Shown here one piece after another: positions 52,370 to 60,114 of a stretch of 64,000 bases of DNA. The stretch is from Heliomarina baculiformis. Lineage in GTDB: Bacteria > Pseudomonadota > Alphaproteobacteria > Rhodobacterales > Rhodobacteraceae. The stretch is from the NCBI RefSeq assembly GCF_019966545.1, contig NZ_JAIMIC010000001.1, positions 620,001-684,000 on the forward strand, read 5' to 3'. Position 1 is the stretch's first letter, and every line of letters starts with the position of its first letter. The notes beneath the pieces were generated by a model, which saw only the letters and a list, made by a program, of their open reading frames with translations, made no database searches and was not told where the DNA came from. The translations under genes and the position numbers were made by a program.

Positions 52370-52980
52370 GCGTCTTCATAGCGATCAAGGAATTCCTCGG
52401 CCTTGAGGCTGCGGAAATGGTCGAGCCGATCGCGCAAGGTCTGATGATCCCAGTCCCACCATGCCAGCGCGATCAGGCGCTCGGCGATTTCGGGCGGCTG
52501 GCGCAGGCGCAGCGGCTTGGCCGGAATGCCGGTCACGATGGTATAGGGTGCGACATCCTTGGTGACGATGGCTCCCGAGCTGACAACCGCGCCATGGCCG
52601 ATGGTGATCTCTGGCTTGATCTGGGCGTTATGACCGATCCAGGTATCGTGCCCGATGACCGTCCGACGCGCGCGGCGATGCTCGAAAAACGCGGTATCGT
52701 CCTCGGCGTCTTCCCAGAGATCGGAGGAACGATACATGAAATGATGCAGGCTGGCCCGGTCGAGCGGATGATCGGTGGCCCCGATCCGCACGAAACTCGC
52801 GATATTGGCGAACTTGCCGATGGTTGCATTGGCGATGTCGCAGTAGCGGTCGCAATATGAATAGTCGCCGAATGTCGAATAGGCGACGCGACCGCCTTTC
52901 TTGACTTCGCAATACCGGCCGAATTCCGAGCCGGTGATATCGCAATCCGCCTCGATGCGGGGGGTATCCTTGCTGAGCAT
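52366..52980 (-). CDS. Phosphonate-cluster hexapeptide-repeat acetyltransferase
   Basis: A 204-residue left-handed beta-helix transferase of the XAT/chloramphenicol-acetyltransferase-like group. Repeats such as IGHDTWIGHNAQIKPEITI and GHGAVVSSGAIVTKDV are clear, and the probable catalytic His is in TDHPLDRAS. A branch of this family occurs almost only in phn clusters, with an unproven acetylation target; in E. coli PhnO instead acetylates aminoalkylphosphonates. It lies 13 bases after the second permease gene and ends the transporter operon. Acetylation of aminophosphonates is a reasonable inference. Confidence 0.88.
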   Translation of the reverse strand: MLSKDTPRIEADCDITGSEFGRYCEVKKGGRVAYSTFGDYSYCDRYCDIANATIGKFANIASFVRIGATDHPLDRASLHHFMYRSSDLWEDAEDDTAFFEHRRARRTVIGHDTWIGHNAQIKPEITIGHGAVVSSGAIVTKDVAPYTIVTGIPAKPLRLRQPPEIAERLIALAWWDWDHQTLRDRLDHFRSLKAEEFLDRYEDA

Positions 52981-52993
52981 TTCCGTCCTGATC

Positions 52994-54301
52994 TTACTTG
53001 TCGCCCTGGATCAGCCGCTTGCGCAGCCAGCCCGACAGGCTGTCCATCGCCATGACCATAAGCACGACCAGCACGATGTAATAGGTGACTTCTTCCCAGT
53101 CCTTCTGGGTAATCATCGCCTGCGTCAGCAAAAGCCCGATACCGCCCCCGGTGATCGCGCCGATGATCGTCGCGCTGCGAGTGTTGGATTCGAAATAGTA
53201 GAGCACCTGGCTGAGCAGCACCGGCGTGACCTGCGGAATGACCCCAAAGCGATATCGCTGAAGCGTCGAGGCGCCGGTCGAAGAAATGCCCTCGATCTGT
53301 TTGTTATCCACGTTTTCCAGCGCTTCGGAGAACATCTTGCCAAAGCTTCCCGTGTCGGTGAGCAGGATGGCGAGCGAGCCCGTAAGCGGCCCGGGGCCCA
53401 ACGCGCGGGACAGAAGAATCGTCCAGATCAACCCGTCAACGCCACGCAGGAAATCGAAAACCCGACGTGTGACAAAGCGCAGCGACCTGAGCGGTGCAAA
53501 GTTCTTGGCCGCGATGAAGGCGACAGGCAGGGCGACGATGGCCGCACCGAACGTACCGAGAAAGGCCATGAGAACGGTTTCGAACAGCGCCCAGGCCACA
53601 TCGGAATGCCGCCACATGGCATTGTGCCAGAAATCCTGCCACGCACCAACAATGTTGGACCGGGCCGGATCGATCTGCGGGCCAAAGAAGATCTCTGAAA
53701 CGCTGTGGCCATGATACGGACTGTCGAGCGTGAAAAAGAACAGCTCCCACCCGGTGAAATAGCGGAACACCTCGGTCCGGTTACGGGTCAGCGAGACGCG
53801 TCCGGCCTCCGTCGTAATGTTGAGCCTTGTGCGCGAGACAGAGATCCAGTCCGGCGCATTGTCACCAAGGTTCGTCACGATGTCGCGCCCGTCGACACGC
53901 GCTTCGATCAGGCCGAAACCCGGCACGTCATAGCTGAGCGCGTTTTCAGGCAGGAAGGTCACGACATGTCCATCGCCAAGGTCGATCACCTGCGCAGCGC
54001 CCCGCATTGCAACCCAGTCGGGTTCCTGACCGGGCGCATATTCGCCCTTGCGTTCACCTTCGATGGCGACAGTCACTTCGCCGCTGCGGTTGTCGCGAGA
54101 GACATGGGTCTTGTAGCTGACCATATCCGCGACAAGAGTGCGGGCGTTGTCGAGACGCGCGCGTTCGGCCAGTCCCGGCACGTCGAAGGCAAAGAAGACA
54201 TAGACCAGATAGGCGATGATGACGGCGGGCAGCGCCAGCGCCATGAGCTTCTTGCGCTGGAACAGGTTGTCGGCGCGGGCGTAGAGGGCAGCGTCGGCCA
54301 T
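52994..54301 (-). CDS. phnE: Phosphonate ABC transporter permease PhnE, long form
   Basis: A 435-residue permease. The C-terminal half (about 200-435) is a normal PhnE channel domain with the coupling segment GASTLQRYRFGVIPQVTP. The N-terminal half has one membrane helix (about 20-40) and a roughly 150-residue beta-rich extracytoplasmic insertion that standard 260-290-residue PhnE proteins lack. Such long PhnE proteins are known in alphaproteobacteria. ATG at 54301 overlaps the upstream phnE stop by one base. The two PhnE proteins probably form a heterodimeric channel. Confidence 0.92.
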   Translation of the reverse strand: MADAALYARADNLFQRKKLMALALPAVIIAYLVYVFFAFDVPGLAERARLDNARTLVADMVSYKTHVSRDNRSGEVTVAIEGERKGEYAPGQEPDWVAMRGAAQVIDLGDGHVVTFLPENALSYDVPGFGLIEARVDGRDIVTNLGDNAPDWISVSRTRLNITTEAGRVSLTRNRTEVFRYFTGWELFFFTLDSPYHGHSVSEIFFGPQIDPARSNIVGAWQDFWHNAMWRHSDVAWALFETVLMAFLGTFGAAIVALPVAFIAAKNFAPLRSLRFVTRRVFDFLRGVDGLIWTILLSRALGPGPLTGSLAILLTDTGSFGKMFSEALENVDNKQIEGISSTGASTLQRYRFGVIPQVTPVLLSQVLYYFESNTRSATIIGAITGGGIGLLLTQAMITQKDWEEVTYYIVLVVLMVMAMDSLSGWLRKRLIQGDK

Positions 54302-55167
54302 CAATGTGCCTCCTGATGGATCAGGCGTTGACGGACGTAACCGGACAGCTGATCGAAGATGACGATAGTGAGGAAGAGAAGGATGAAGATCGCGGCGGCT
54401 TCGTCGAACTTGCCCTTGCCCCAGGACATGGCATTGCGCAGCTCGTAGCCGATGCCCCCTGCCCCGACAAAACCAAGAATCGCCGAGGCGCGGATGTTAA
54501 TTTCAAAGCGCAGCAGCGCATAGCTGAAGTAGTTGGGCGACACCTGCGGCACCACGCCGAACCACATGCGCTGAAACCATGTGGCCCCGACGGAATGAAG
54601 CCCTTCGACCGGTTTCAGATCGGCGTTTTCGTTCACTTCGGAAAACAGCTTGCCCAGCGCGCCGGCGGTGTGAAAGGCGATGGCGATCATCGCGGGCACC
54701 GGCCCGCCGCCGAGGATAAAGATCAGCACCAGCGCAATGACGATTTCCGGCACTGCGCGCATGATGTCCATGACACGGCGAAACAGCGGAATGGCGCGCG
54801 GCCAGAGCGCCAGCCCCCGGGTCGAGAGCAGCGACAGGATGATCGCGAAAAGCGCCCCGATCAGCGTCGAGGCCGCCGCGATATTGATGGTTTCCAGCAG
54901 CGCCGGGAAGAATTTCACCAGATGCGCGGGCAAAAGGTGCAGCTTGGTCGAGGCATCCGCGACCACGTCGGCGGGAAAATCGAGAAGTTGCGGCAGACCG
55001 GCCCAGAAACCGCCCGCGTTGCGTTCATCCGCAAGCATGAACCCGGAAATCAGCATCAGCACGAAGACCGCCAGCATGATGCCGCCATAGAGTCGTTTTC
55101 GCTGGATCATCGCCACATAGCTGTCGCGGGGATGAGAATGGGCCGTGCTCTCGGTCAGGTTCGCCAT
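54301..55167 (-). CDS. phnE: Phosphonate ABC transporter permease PhnE, standard form
   Basis: A 288-residue permease with six predicted helices and the coupling motif SVGATWFQRMWFGVVPQVSP near residue 190. It pairs with the long PhnE encoded directly downstream and with the PhnC ATPase. It follows phnD after 69 bases that contain a hairpin, and overlaps the next phnE by one base. Confidence 0.93.
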   Translation of the reverse strand: MANLTESTAHSHPRDSYVAMIQRKRLYGGIMLAVFVLMLISGFMLADERNAGGFWAGLPQLLDFPADVVADASTKLHLLPAHLVKFFPALLETINIAAASTLIGALFAIILSLLSTRGLALWPRAIPLFRRVMDIMRAVPEIVIALVLIFILGGGPVPAMIAIAFHTAGALGKLFSEVNENADLKPVEGLHSVGATWFQRMWFGVVPQVSPNYFSYALLRFEINIRASAILGFVGAGGIGYELRNAMSWGKGKFDEAAAIFILLFLTIVIFDQLSGYVRQRLIHQEAH

Positions 55168-55190
55168 ACGGTGCTCGCAGAAATTGAAAT

Positions 55191-55218
55191 GACCGGGCCC
55201 CGAGGGAGGCGCCCGGTC
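55191..55218 (-). terminator. Hairpin between phnD and phnE
   Basis: GACCGGGC (55191-55198) pairs perfectly with GCCCGGTC (55211-55218), 18 bases after the phnD stop. The minus-strand continuation ATTTCAATTTC is moderately T-rich. As after dctP, it probably stabilises the receptor mRNA or partly terminates, so that phnD is expressed above the permeases. Confidence 0.6.
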
Positions 55219-55236
55219 TGGAAAAAAGCCGTTTGC

Positions 55237-56139
55237 TTAGTTGCTCTTGGCTTTGCGTGCTTCGATGATCGACAGGTAGGCGTCGTGGGTGATGGGGTCA
55301 AAACCCAGCGACTCACCGGCAGCAACGCCATAGGCGCATTCCGGATCGGTTTCGTGCAGACCGTCAACCAGAGCGACCATCTTTTCCTTGACGTCAGCAG
55401 GCAGCGAGCTGCGCAGCACGACCGGGCCTTCCGGGATCGGCTTGGAGCGCCAGATTTCGACCAGATCATTCATGTCCACGAGACCGGCATCAACCGCCTT
55501 GCGCAGCGCGCCAGAGTTGTAGCCGTCTTCCCATGCGCCCTGACCATCGGCCCAGGTCACACCGCCGTCGACATCGCCATTGTTCACGGCAACGATGGTC
55601 TGCTCGTGACCGCCGGTGAACTTGACTTCGCCAAAGTAATCGCCGCTTTCCATCGAGGCACCGGTTTCGGCGGGGATTTCGATCGAGGGGATCAGGTAAC
55701 CCGAGGTCGAGTTGGGATCGCCAAAGCCAAAGACCTTGCCCTTCATGTCTTCGAGCGAGGTGATGCCGCTGTCCTTACGGGCAAAACCGATGGAGTGATA
55801 GCCGTAGGAGCCGTCGAGGTTGATCTTGACGAGAACCGGCTCGACCACTTCGGGGTCAGACAGGTAAACAGCCGCGTAACCCGAAGCACCCAGCCATGCC
55901 ATGTCGAGCGTGCCGCCGAGCAGGCCCTGGATCACGCCGTTATAGTCGGCGGGGGCGAAGAGTTTGGTGGGAACGCCCAGCGTTTCTTCGGCATAGGTGG
56001 CAAGGCATTCGTTCGAGGCCAGACGGTCCTGGGCGTTTTCGCCGCCCAGCAGACCGATGCGGAATTCGGTAATTTCCTGAGCTGCAACCGAGCCTGCAAG
56101 GGCGGTGGTCGCAAGCGCTGCTGCGATGAGTTTTTTCAT
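55237..56139 (-). CDS. phnD: Phosphonate ABC transporter substrate-binding protein
   Basis: A 300-residue periplasmic receptor with a Sec signal ending near GSVAAQ. The mature N-terminus EFRIGLLGGENAQDRL begins the PhnD fold. SGYLIPS near residue 153 supplies the Ser/Thr hydroxyls typical of phosphonate binding, and TGGHEQTIVAVNNGDVDGG near residue 180 is a family signature. It delivers phosphonates to PhnE. It lies between phnC and phnE in the uptake operon. Confidence 0.95.
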   Translation of the reverse strand: MKKLIAAALATTALAGSVAAQEITEFRIGLLGGENAQDRLASNECLATYAEETLGVPTKLFAPADYNGVIQGLLGGTLDMAWLGASGYAAVYLSDPEVVEPVLVKINLDGSYGYHSIGFARKDSGITSLEDMKGKVFGFGDPNSTSGYLIPSIEIPAETGASMESGDYFGEVKFTGGHEQTIVAVNNGDVDGGVTWADGQGAWEDGYNSGALRKAVDAGLVDMNDLVEIWRSKPIPEGPVVLRSSLPADVKEKMVALVDGLHETDPECAYGVAAGESLGFDPITHDAYLSIIEARKAKSN

Positions 56140-56198
56140 AGGTCTTCTCCGTTGGTTACCGCCCCGTCCCGGGGTCGGATCAGTTGAAAGGGTAAGCG

Positions 56199-57011
56199 TC
56201 AGACCGCCACTTCCGCCGCGCGGATTTCGGGCGTGTGGTCGCGGATTTCGGTGGATGTGGCCGCTTCGGAAAAATCGGCGCCAGCACCATAGATGTCGCG
56301 CGCGACACCGGTGGTCAGCTGTTCGGGCGTGCCGTCGAAAACGATGCGGCCGTCGCGCATCCCGATAACCCGGTCACAATAGCGCCGCGCCGTATCCAGC
56401 GTATGAAGGTTGGCGATCACCATGCGGCCGTCCTCGTCATGGATGCGACGCAGGGATTCCATGACCACCTGTGCATTCATCGGGTCGAGCGAGGCGATAG
56501 GTTCGTCCGCAAGGATGATCTTGGGATCCTGCATGAGGGCGCGCGCAATGGCGACGCGCTGCTGCTGACCGCCGGAAAGCGCCTCGGCCCGCTTGGCCGC
56601 GTGATCGACGATGCCAAGCCGCTCGAGGATATCGATGGCGCGGTGGATGTCGTCGCGCGGGAACAGGTTGAACATCGAAGTGAAATTCGAACGCCGGTTC
56701 AGCGTGCCGTGCAGCACGTTTGACACCACGTCCATGCGCGGCACCAGATTGAACTGCTGGAAGATCATCGCGCATTCGGCCTGCCAGGCTCGCTTGGCCT
56801 TGCCGGTCAGCGAAAGGACATTGCGCCCCTCAAAGTTCAGCTCGCCCGAACTTGCATCTGTCAGCCGGTTCATCATGCGAAGGAAGGTGGACTTGCCTGC
56901 CCCGGAGCGTCCGATGATTCCCAGCATCATGGACCGGTCCACGGTAAAGGACGCTTCATCGACGGCGGTATTCGCCCCGAAGCGTTTGGTCAGTTTTTCG
57001 ACAGACAGCAT
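56199..57011 (-). CDS. phnC: Phosphonate ABC transporter ATP-binding protein
   Basis: A 270-residue ATPase with Walker [10 protein letters not shown] (about 34-42), signature [15 protein letters not shown] and Walker [13 protein letters not shown]. It energises PhnD/PhnE import. It is the first gene of the phnC-phnD-phnE-phnE-acetyltransferase operon. The 268-base upstream region shared with the divergent HAD phosphatase should hold its promoter; a weak Pho-box-like sequence lies at 57076-57093. Confidence 0.95.
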   Translation of the reverse strand: MLSVEKLTKRFGANTAVDEASFTVDRSMMLGIIGRSGAGKSTFLRMMNRLTDASSGELNFEGRNVLSLTGKAKRAWQAECAMIFQQFNLVPRMDVVSNVLHGTLNRRSNFTSMFNLFPRDDIHRAIDILERLGIVDHAAKRAEALSGGQQQRVAIARALMQDPKIILADEPIASLDPMNAQVVMESLRRIHDEDGRMVIANLHTLDTARRYCDRVIGMRDGRIVFDGTPEQLTTGVARDIYGAGADFSEAATSTEIRDHTPEIRAAEVAV

Positions 57012-57279
57012 TCAGCACCCCATTCGTTCCGGCGCCACCGCTAGGGCGTTTGGGTCACTGCTTTGTGTCGGTTCTGCTAAAGTTTCGTGACATGGAGCGT
57101 CTAGCCTGTGGACAAGTCGGTGCAGCACGCGAGCGCGCCCAGAAAGAGGTCAGTTTCCGGCTTGCTGCTTGATAAAAGGCATTTTTGCAGATGCGCTCTT
57201 GGGAAGTGCCATGGCCTGCGCTAGGCTTTCCGGGAACGGCCCGGAAACAGGAACGGTGCCGCGCAGGAATGACAGAAAT

Positions 57280-58086
57280 ATGAAGCAACCTCTTCCGATT
57301 CTCGTCTTTACGGATCTGGACGGAACCTTGCTTGACCATCACGGCTACAGCTACGCCCCTGCCCTGCCCGCGCTTGACGCGATTGCCGCACTTTCCGGAG
57401 GCGTGGTGCTGGCGAGTTCGAAAACGGCCGCCGAAATCGCCCCGTTGCGCGACGAACTTGGCCTGTCGGGCTGGCCCGCCATCGTGGAGAACGGCGCAGG
57501 CTTGCTCGAAGCCGGAACCCATGCCGGAGACGACGCAGGGGATTATGCGGAGATAAGGTCGATCCTTGCCTCCTTGCCTCAAAACCTTCGATCCCCATTC
57601 CGCGGGTTCGGAGATATGAGCGCAAATGAAGTCTCCGACGCGACCGGCCTATCCGAAGCGCAAGCAGCCCTTGCGAGAGAGCGGCGCTATTCGGAACCGG
57701 GCATGTGGTCCGGATCCGAAGCAGATCGCGAAAGCTTCATCGCCGCCCTTTCCGATAAAGGCATTTCCGCCCGGATGGGCGGCCGGTTCCTGACCCTGTC
57801 GCTTGGCCACACGAAAGCCGACCGGATGGATGCCATCATCGACAGGTCCCGGCCCGCGCACAGCGTGGCGCTTGGTGACGCGCCAAACGATGTCGAAATG
57901 CTGGACCGGGCTGATTTCGGCTATATCGTCGCCAATCCCGATGCCGCACCCCTGCCTCGGCTCAAGGGCGAGGACGAAGGCCGCATCCGGCGCACCGAAT
58001 TGCCGGGACCGGCAGGGTGGAATGCCGCGATCCTTGGTCTACTATCAGAACTGCAGTTGCTTACGGAGATCGGGCGACATGTCTGA
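57280..58086 (+). CDS. Mannosyl/glucosyl-3-phosphoglycerate phosphatase (HAD-IIB, MPGP type)
   Basis: A 268-residue HAD phosphatase of the MPGP group. Motif I is FTDLDGTLLD (Asp12 nucleophile, Asp14), SSKTAAEI follows as motif II, and motif IV is ALGDAPNDVEML. It should dephosphorylate glycosyl-3-phosphoglycerate to glycosylglycerate. ATG at 57280 follows AGGAATG; the longer frame from 57169 was rejected. It overlaps the downstream glycosyltransferase by 8 bases, the tight coupling expected for the two-step glycosylglycerate pathway. The sugar (glucose or mannose) is not determined by the phosphatase. Confidence 0.85.
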   Translation: MKQPLPILVFTDLDGTLLDHHGYSYAPALPALDAIAALSGGVVLASSKTAAEIAPLRDELGLSGWPAIVENGAGLLEAGTHAGDDAGDYAEIRSILASLPQNLRSPFRGFGDMSANEVSDATGLSEAQAALARERRYSEPGMWSGSEADRESFIAALSDKGISARMGGRFLTLSLGHTKADRMDAIIDRSRPAHSVALGDAPNDVEMLDRADFGYIVANPDAAPLPRLKGEDEGRIRRTELPGPAGWNAAILGLLSELQLLTEIGRHV

Positions 58087-59302
58087 CTTTCATCAAAACG
58101 GCAATGTCGCCACGCTCCACAATCTGCGCACGCAATCGCTTGCGGAACTCAGCTATGAACTCGAGATTTTTTCCCAGTCCCGCAAAATCACCCTAATCCT
58201 GCCCTGCCTTTTCTCGGAACTTGAGGGCGAGGCGATGCCCCATATCCTGGAAGAGTTGAAGAAAGTCCCCTACCTGCACCGGATCATCATCGGGCTGGAC
58301 CGGGCGGACGCCGCGCAATATCGCTATGCCTGCGAATTTTTCTCTGCCCTGCCTCAGAACCATATCGTACTTTGGAACGACAGCCCGCGCATGCGCGAAC
58401 TCGAGCAGCGACTCGCGGACATCGGGCTTGCGCCGAATGAACCCGGCAAGGGCAAGAACGTCTGGAGCTGCCTTGGTTACCTGATTTCCTGTGCCGACAG
58501 TTCCGTCATGGCGATCCACGACTGCGATATCCTGACTTACACGAATGAAATGCTCGCGAGGCTGGTGTATCCGGTCGCCAATCCGACTTTTCCCTATCAG
58601 GTCGCCAAGGGATTCTATCCGCGCATCGGCGAAGGCAAGCTGAACGGGCGGGTCACACGGCTCTTGGTGAGCCCGCTCCTGATGGCGCTGAAACGGGTGA
58701 TCGGGGATCGCGATTACCTCGATTACCTGCGCTCGTTCCGCTATCCGCTATCCGGGGAATTCGCGATGCGGACAGGAATCCTGCCAGATCTGCGCATTCC
58801 CTCAGACTGGGGGCTGGAAATCGGCATCCTGTCCGAAGCATGGCGCAACCTTGCGCCGCAGGCGGTCTGTCAGGTGGAGATCGCCGATGCCTATGATCAC
58901 AAGCACCAGACGCTAAGCGAAGAAGACGCCTCGACCGGGCTGTCGCGCATGTCCACGGATATCTGCAAATCGATCTTTCGCAAGCTCGCGGCGGATGGAA
59001 CGGTCTTTACCTTCCACGTCTTCCGCACGCTGAAGGCCACCTATTACCGCTGCGCGCTCGACCATCTGGATGCTTACTATAACGACGCCCAGATGAACGG
59101 GCTAAAGCTCGATCGCCACCGCGAGGAACAGACGATCGAACTCTTCGCGGAAAACCTGATGCGGGCGGGTCAGATTTTTCTGGAAAACCCGCATGAAACG
59201 CCGTTCATCTCTACGTGGAACCGGGTTCATTCGGCCGACCCGAGTTTCCTGCATGACCTGAAAGCGGCGGCAGCTGCGGATTTGGCCGAGTTCAGCACCT
59301 AA
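58079..59302 (+). CDS. Glucosyl/mannosyl-3-phosphoglycerate synthase-like glycosyltransferase
   Basis: A 407-residue GT-A transferase. The nucleotide-sugar region starts TLILPCLFSELEG (about 38-50). GKGKN at 123-127 and the metal-binding DCD at 148-150 resemble the GT81/GT55 enzymes that glycosylate 3-phosphoglycerate. A C-terminal helical part extends from about 290. It starts inside the end of the phosphatase gene (ATG 58079). The pairing with an MPGP-type phosphatase supports glucosylglycerate or mannosylglycerate synthesis. Donor specificity is uncertain. Confidence 0.8.
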   Translation: MSDFHQNGNVATLHNLRTQSLAELSYELEIFSQSRKITLILPCLFSELEGEAMPHILEELKKVPYLHRIIIGLDRADAAQYRYACEFFSALPQNHIVLWNDSPRMRELEQRLADIGLAPNEPGKGKNVWSCLGYLISCADSSVMAIHDCDILTYTNEMLARLVYPVANPTFPYQVAKGFYPRIGEGKLNGRVTRLLVSPLLMALKRVIGDRDYLDYLRSFRYPLSGEFAMRTGILPDLRIPSDWGLEIGILSEAWRNLAPQAVCQVEIADAYDHKHQTLSEEDASTGLSRMSTDICKSIFRKLAADGTVFTFHVFRTLKATYYRCALDHLDAYYNDAQMNGLKLDRHREEQTIELFAENLMRAGQIFLENPHETPFISTWNRVHSADPSFLHDLKAAAAADLAEFST

Positions 59303-59323
59303 ACGCTGCACCCGGCATTCTTC

Positions 59324-59947
59324 TTACTTGGCTTGGCGACGGCGGCGCGCACCCAGACCGATCAGCCCGGCAAGCCCCGCGATCATAAGGGGCGCCGTAC
59401 CGGGAAGCGGGACAGCCGCCATGTCCGGCGTGTCGGGAACCACAATCGCTGAGTCATTCGCAGCGGTCAGGATATTATAGCCCAAGACGCCGTTGGTGCC
59501 GTAAAGCTGTAGGTAGAGGTCACCAGTAAAGGCATCGTCCAGCTCGAGCGTGAACGTCTGGTCGTTGCTCTGGTTGTAATAGTTGAAATCGACGGTCCCG
59601 AGGGTCTTGCCTTCCCACGCGCTATACTTGAGCGGCGTCGTCGACCACATGATCTTGCCGCCGGCGGAAAAGCTGTAGTCCTGCTTACCAAGCGTGCTGA
59701 AGGTGAGTTTGATTTCCTGAGCGCCGGACCCGAGGCCGGAAAACGCGAGGAAATCGTAATCGTTGGTGCCAGACCATGTGCCAGAAACCGAACCGGTGCC
59801 GGCCGCGATTGCGCTGAAGTTCCTCCAGTCACCGGAGAAATCGCCGCCCGCTACATCCGTTTCGGAAACGGTGCTGGCCGTTGCAGGGAGCATGGAGAAG
59901 GAAAGAAGTGCAGCTGAAACAAGGCTGCGGAAGAGTACGCGAGACAT
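59324..59947 (-). CDS. VPLPA-CTERM sorted surface/secreted protein
   Basis: A 207-residue exported protein. It has a Sec signal (about 1-25, ending PATAS), a beta-rich Gly/Ser/Asp domain of about 140 residues, and a C-terminal sorting tail: VPLPGTAP, a hydrophobic helix, then RRRR. This is a VPLPA-CTERM signal, the rhodobacteral variant of PEP-CTERM, processed by an exosortase-type system at the membrane. ATG at 59945-59947 gives a proper signal peptide; the upstream frame does not. It is convergent with the glycosyltransferase. The function of the mature domain is unknown; exopolysaccharide or biofilm association is typical of the class. Confidence 0.85.
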   Translation of the reverse strand: MSRVLFRSLVSAALLSFSMLPATASTVSETDVAGGDFSGDWRNFSAIAAGTGSVSGTWSGTNDYDFLAFSGLGSGAQEIKLTFSTLGKQDYSFSAGGKIMWSTTPLKYSAWEGKTLGTVDFNYYNQSNDQTFTLELDDAFTGDLYLQLYGTNGVLGYNILTAANDSAIVVPDTPDMAAVPLPGTAPLMIAGLAGLIGLGARRRRQAK

Positions 59948-60114
59948 GGGGACCACTCGGAAACAGGTGTTGAGCACTTGCGCTAACGCACCCCGGAGGT
60001 TGAAGCAACCCAACCGTTCTTCGCGCTCTAAATCAGGAAACAATTCCGCTTTTTGCCCAGAATTGCCTTAGGAAAAAAACACAATACAGCCAGAACACGT
60101 TGCCCCGGCGCTGC

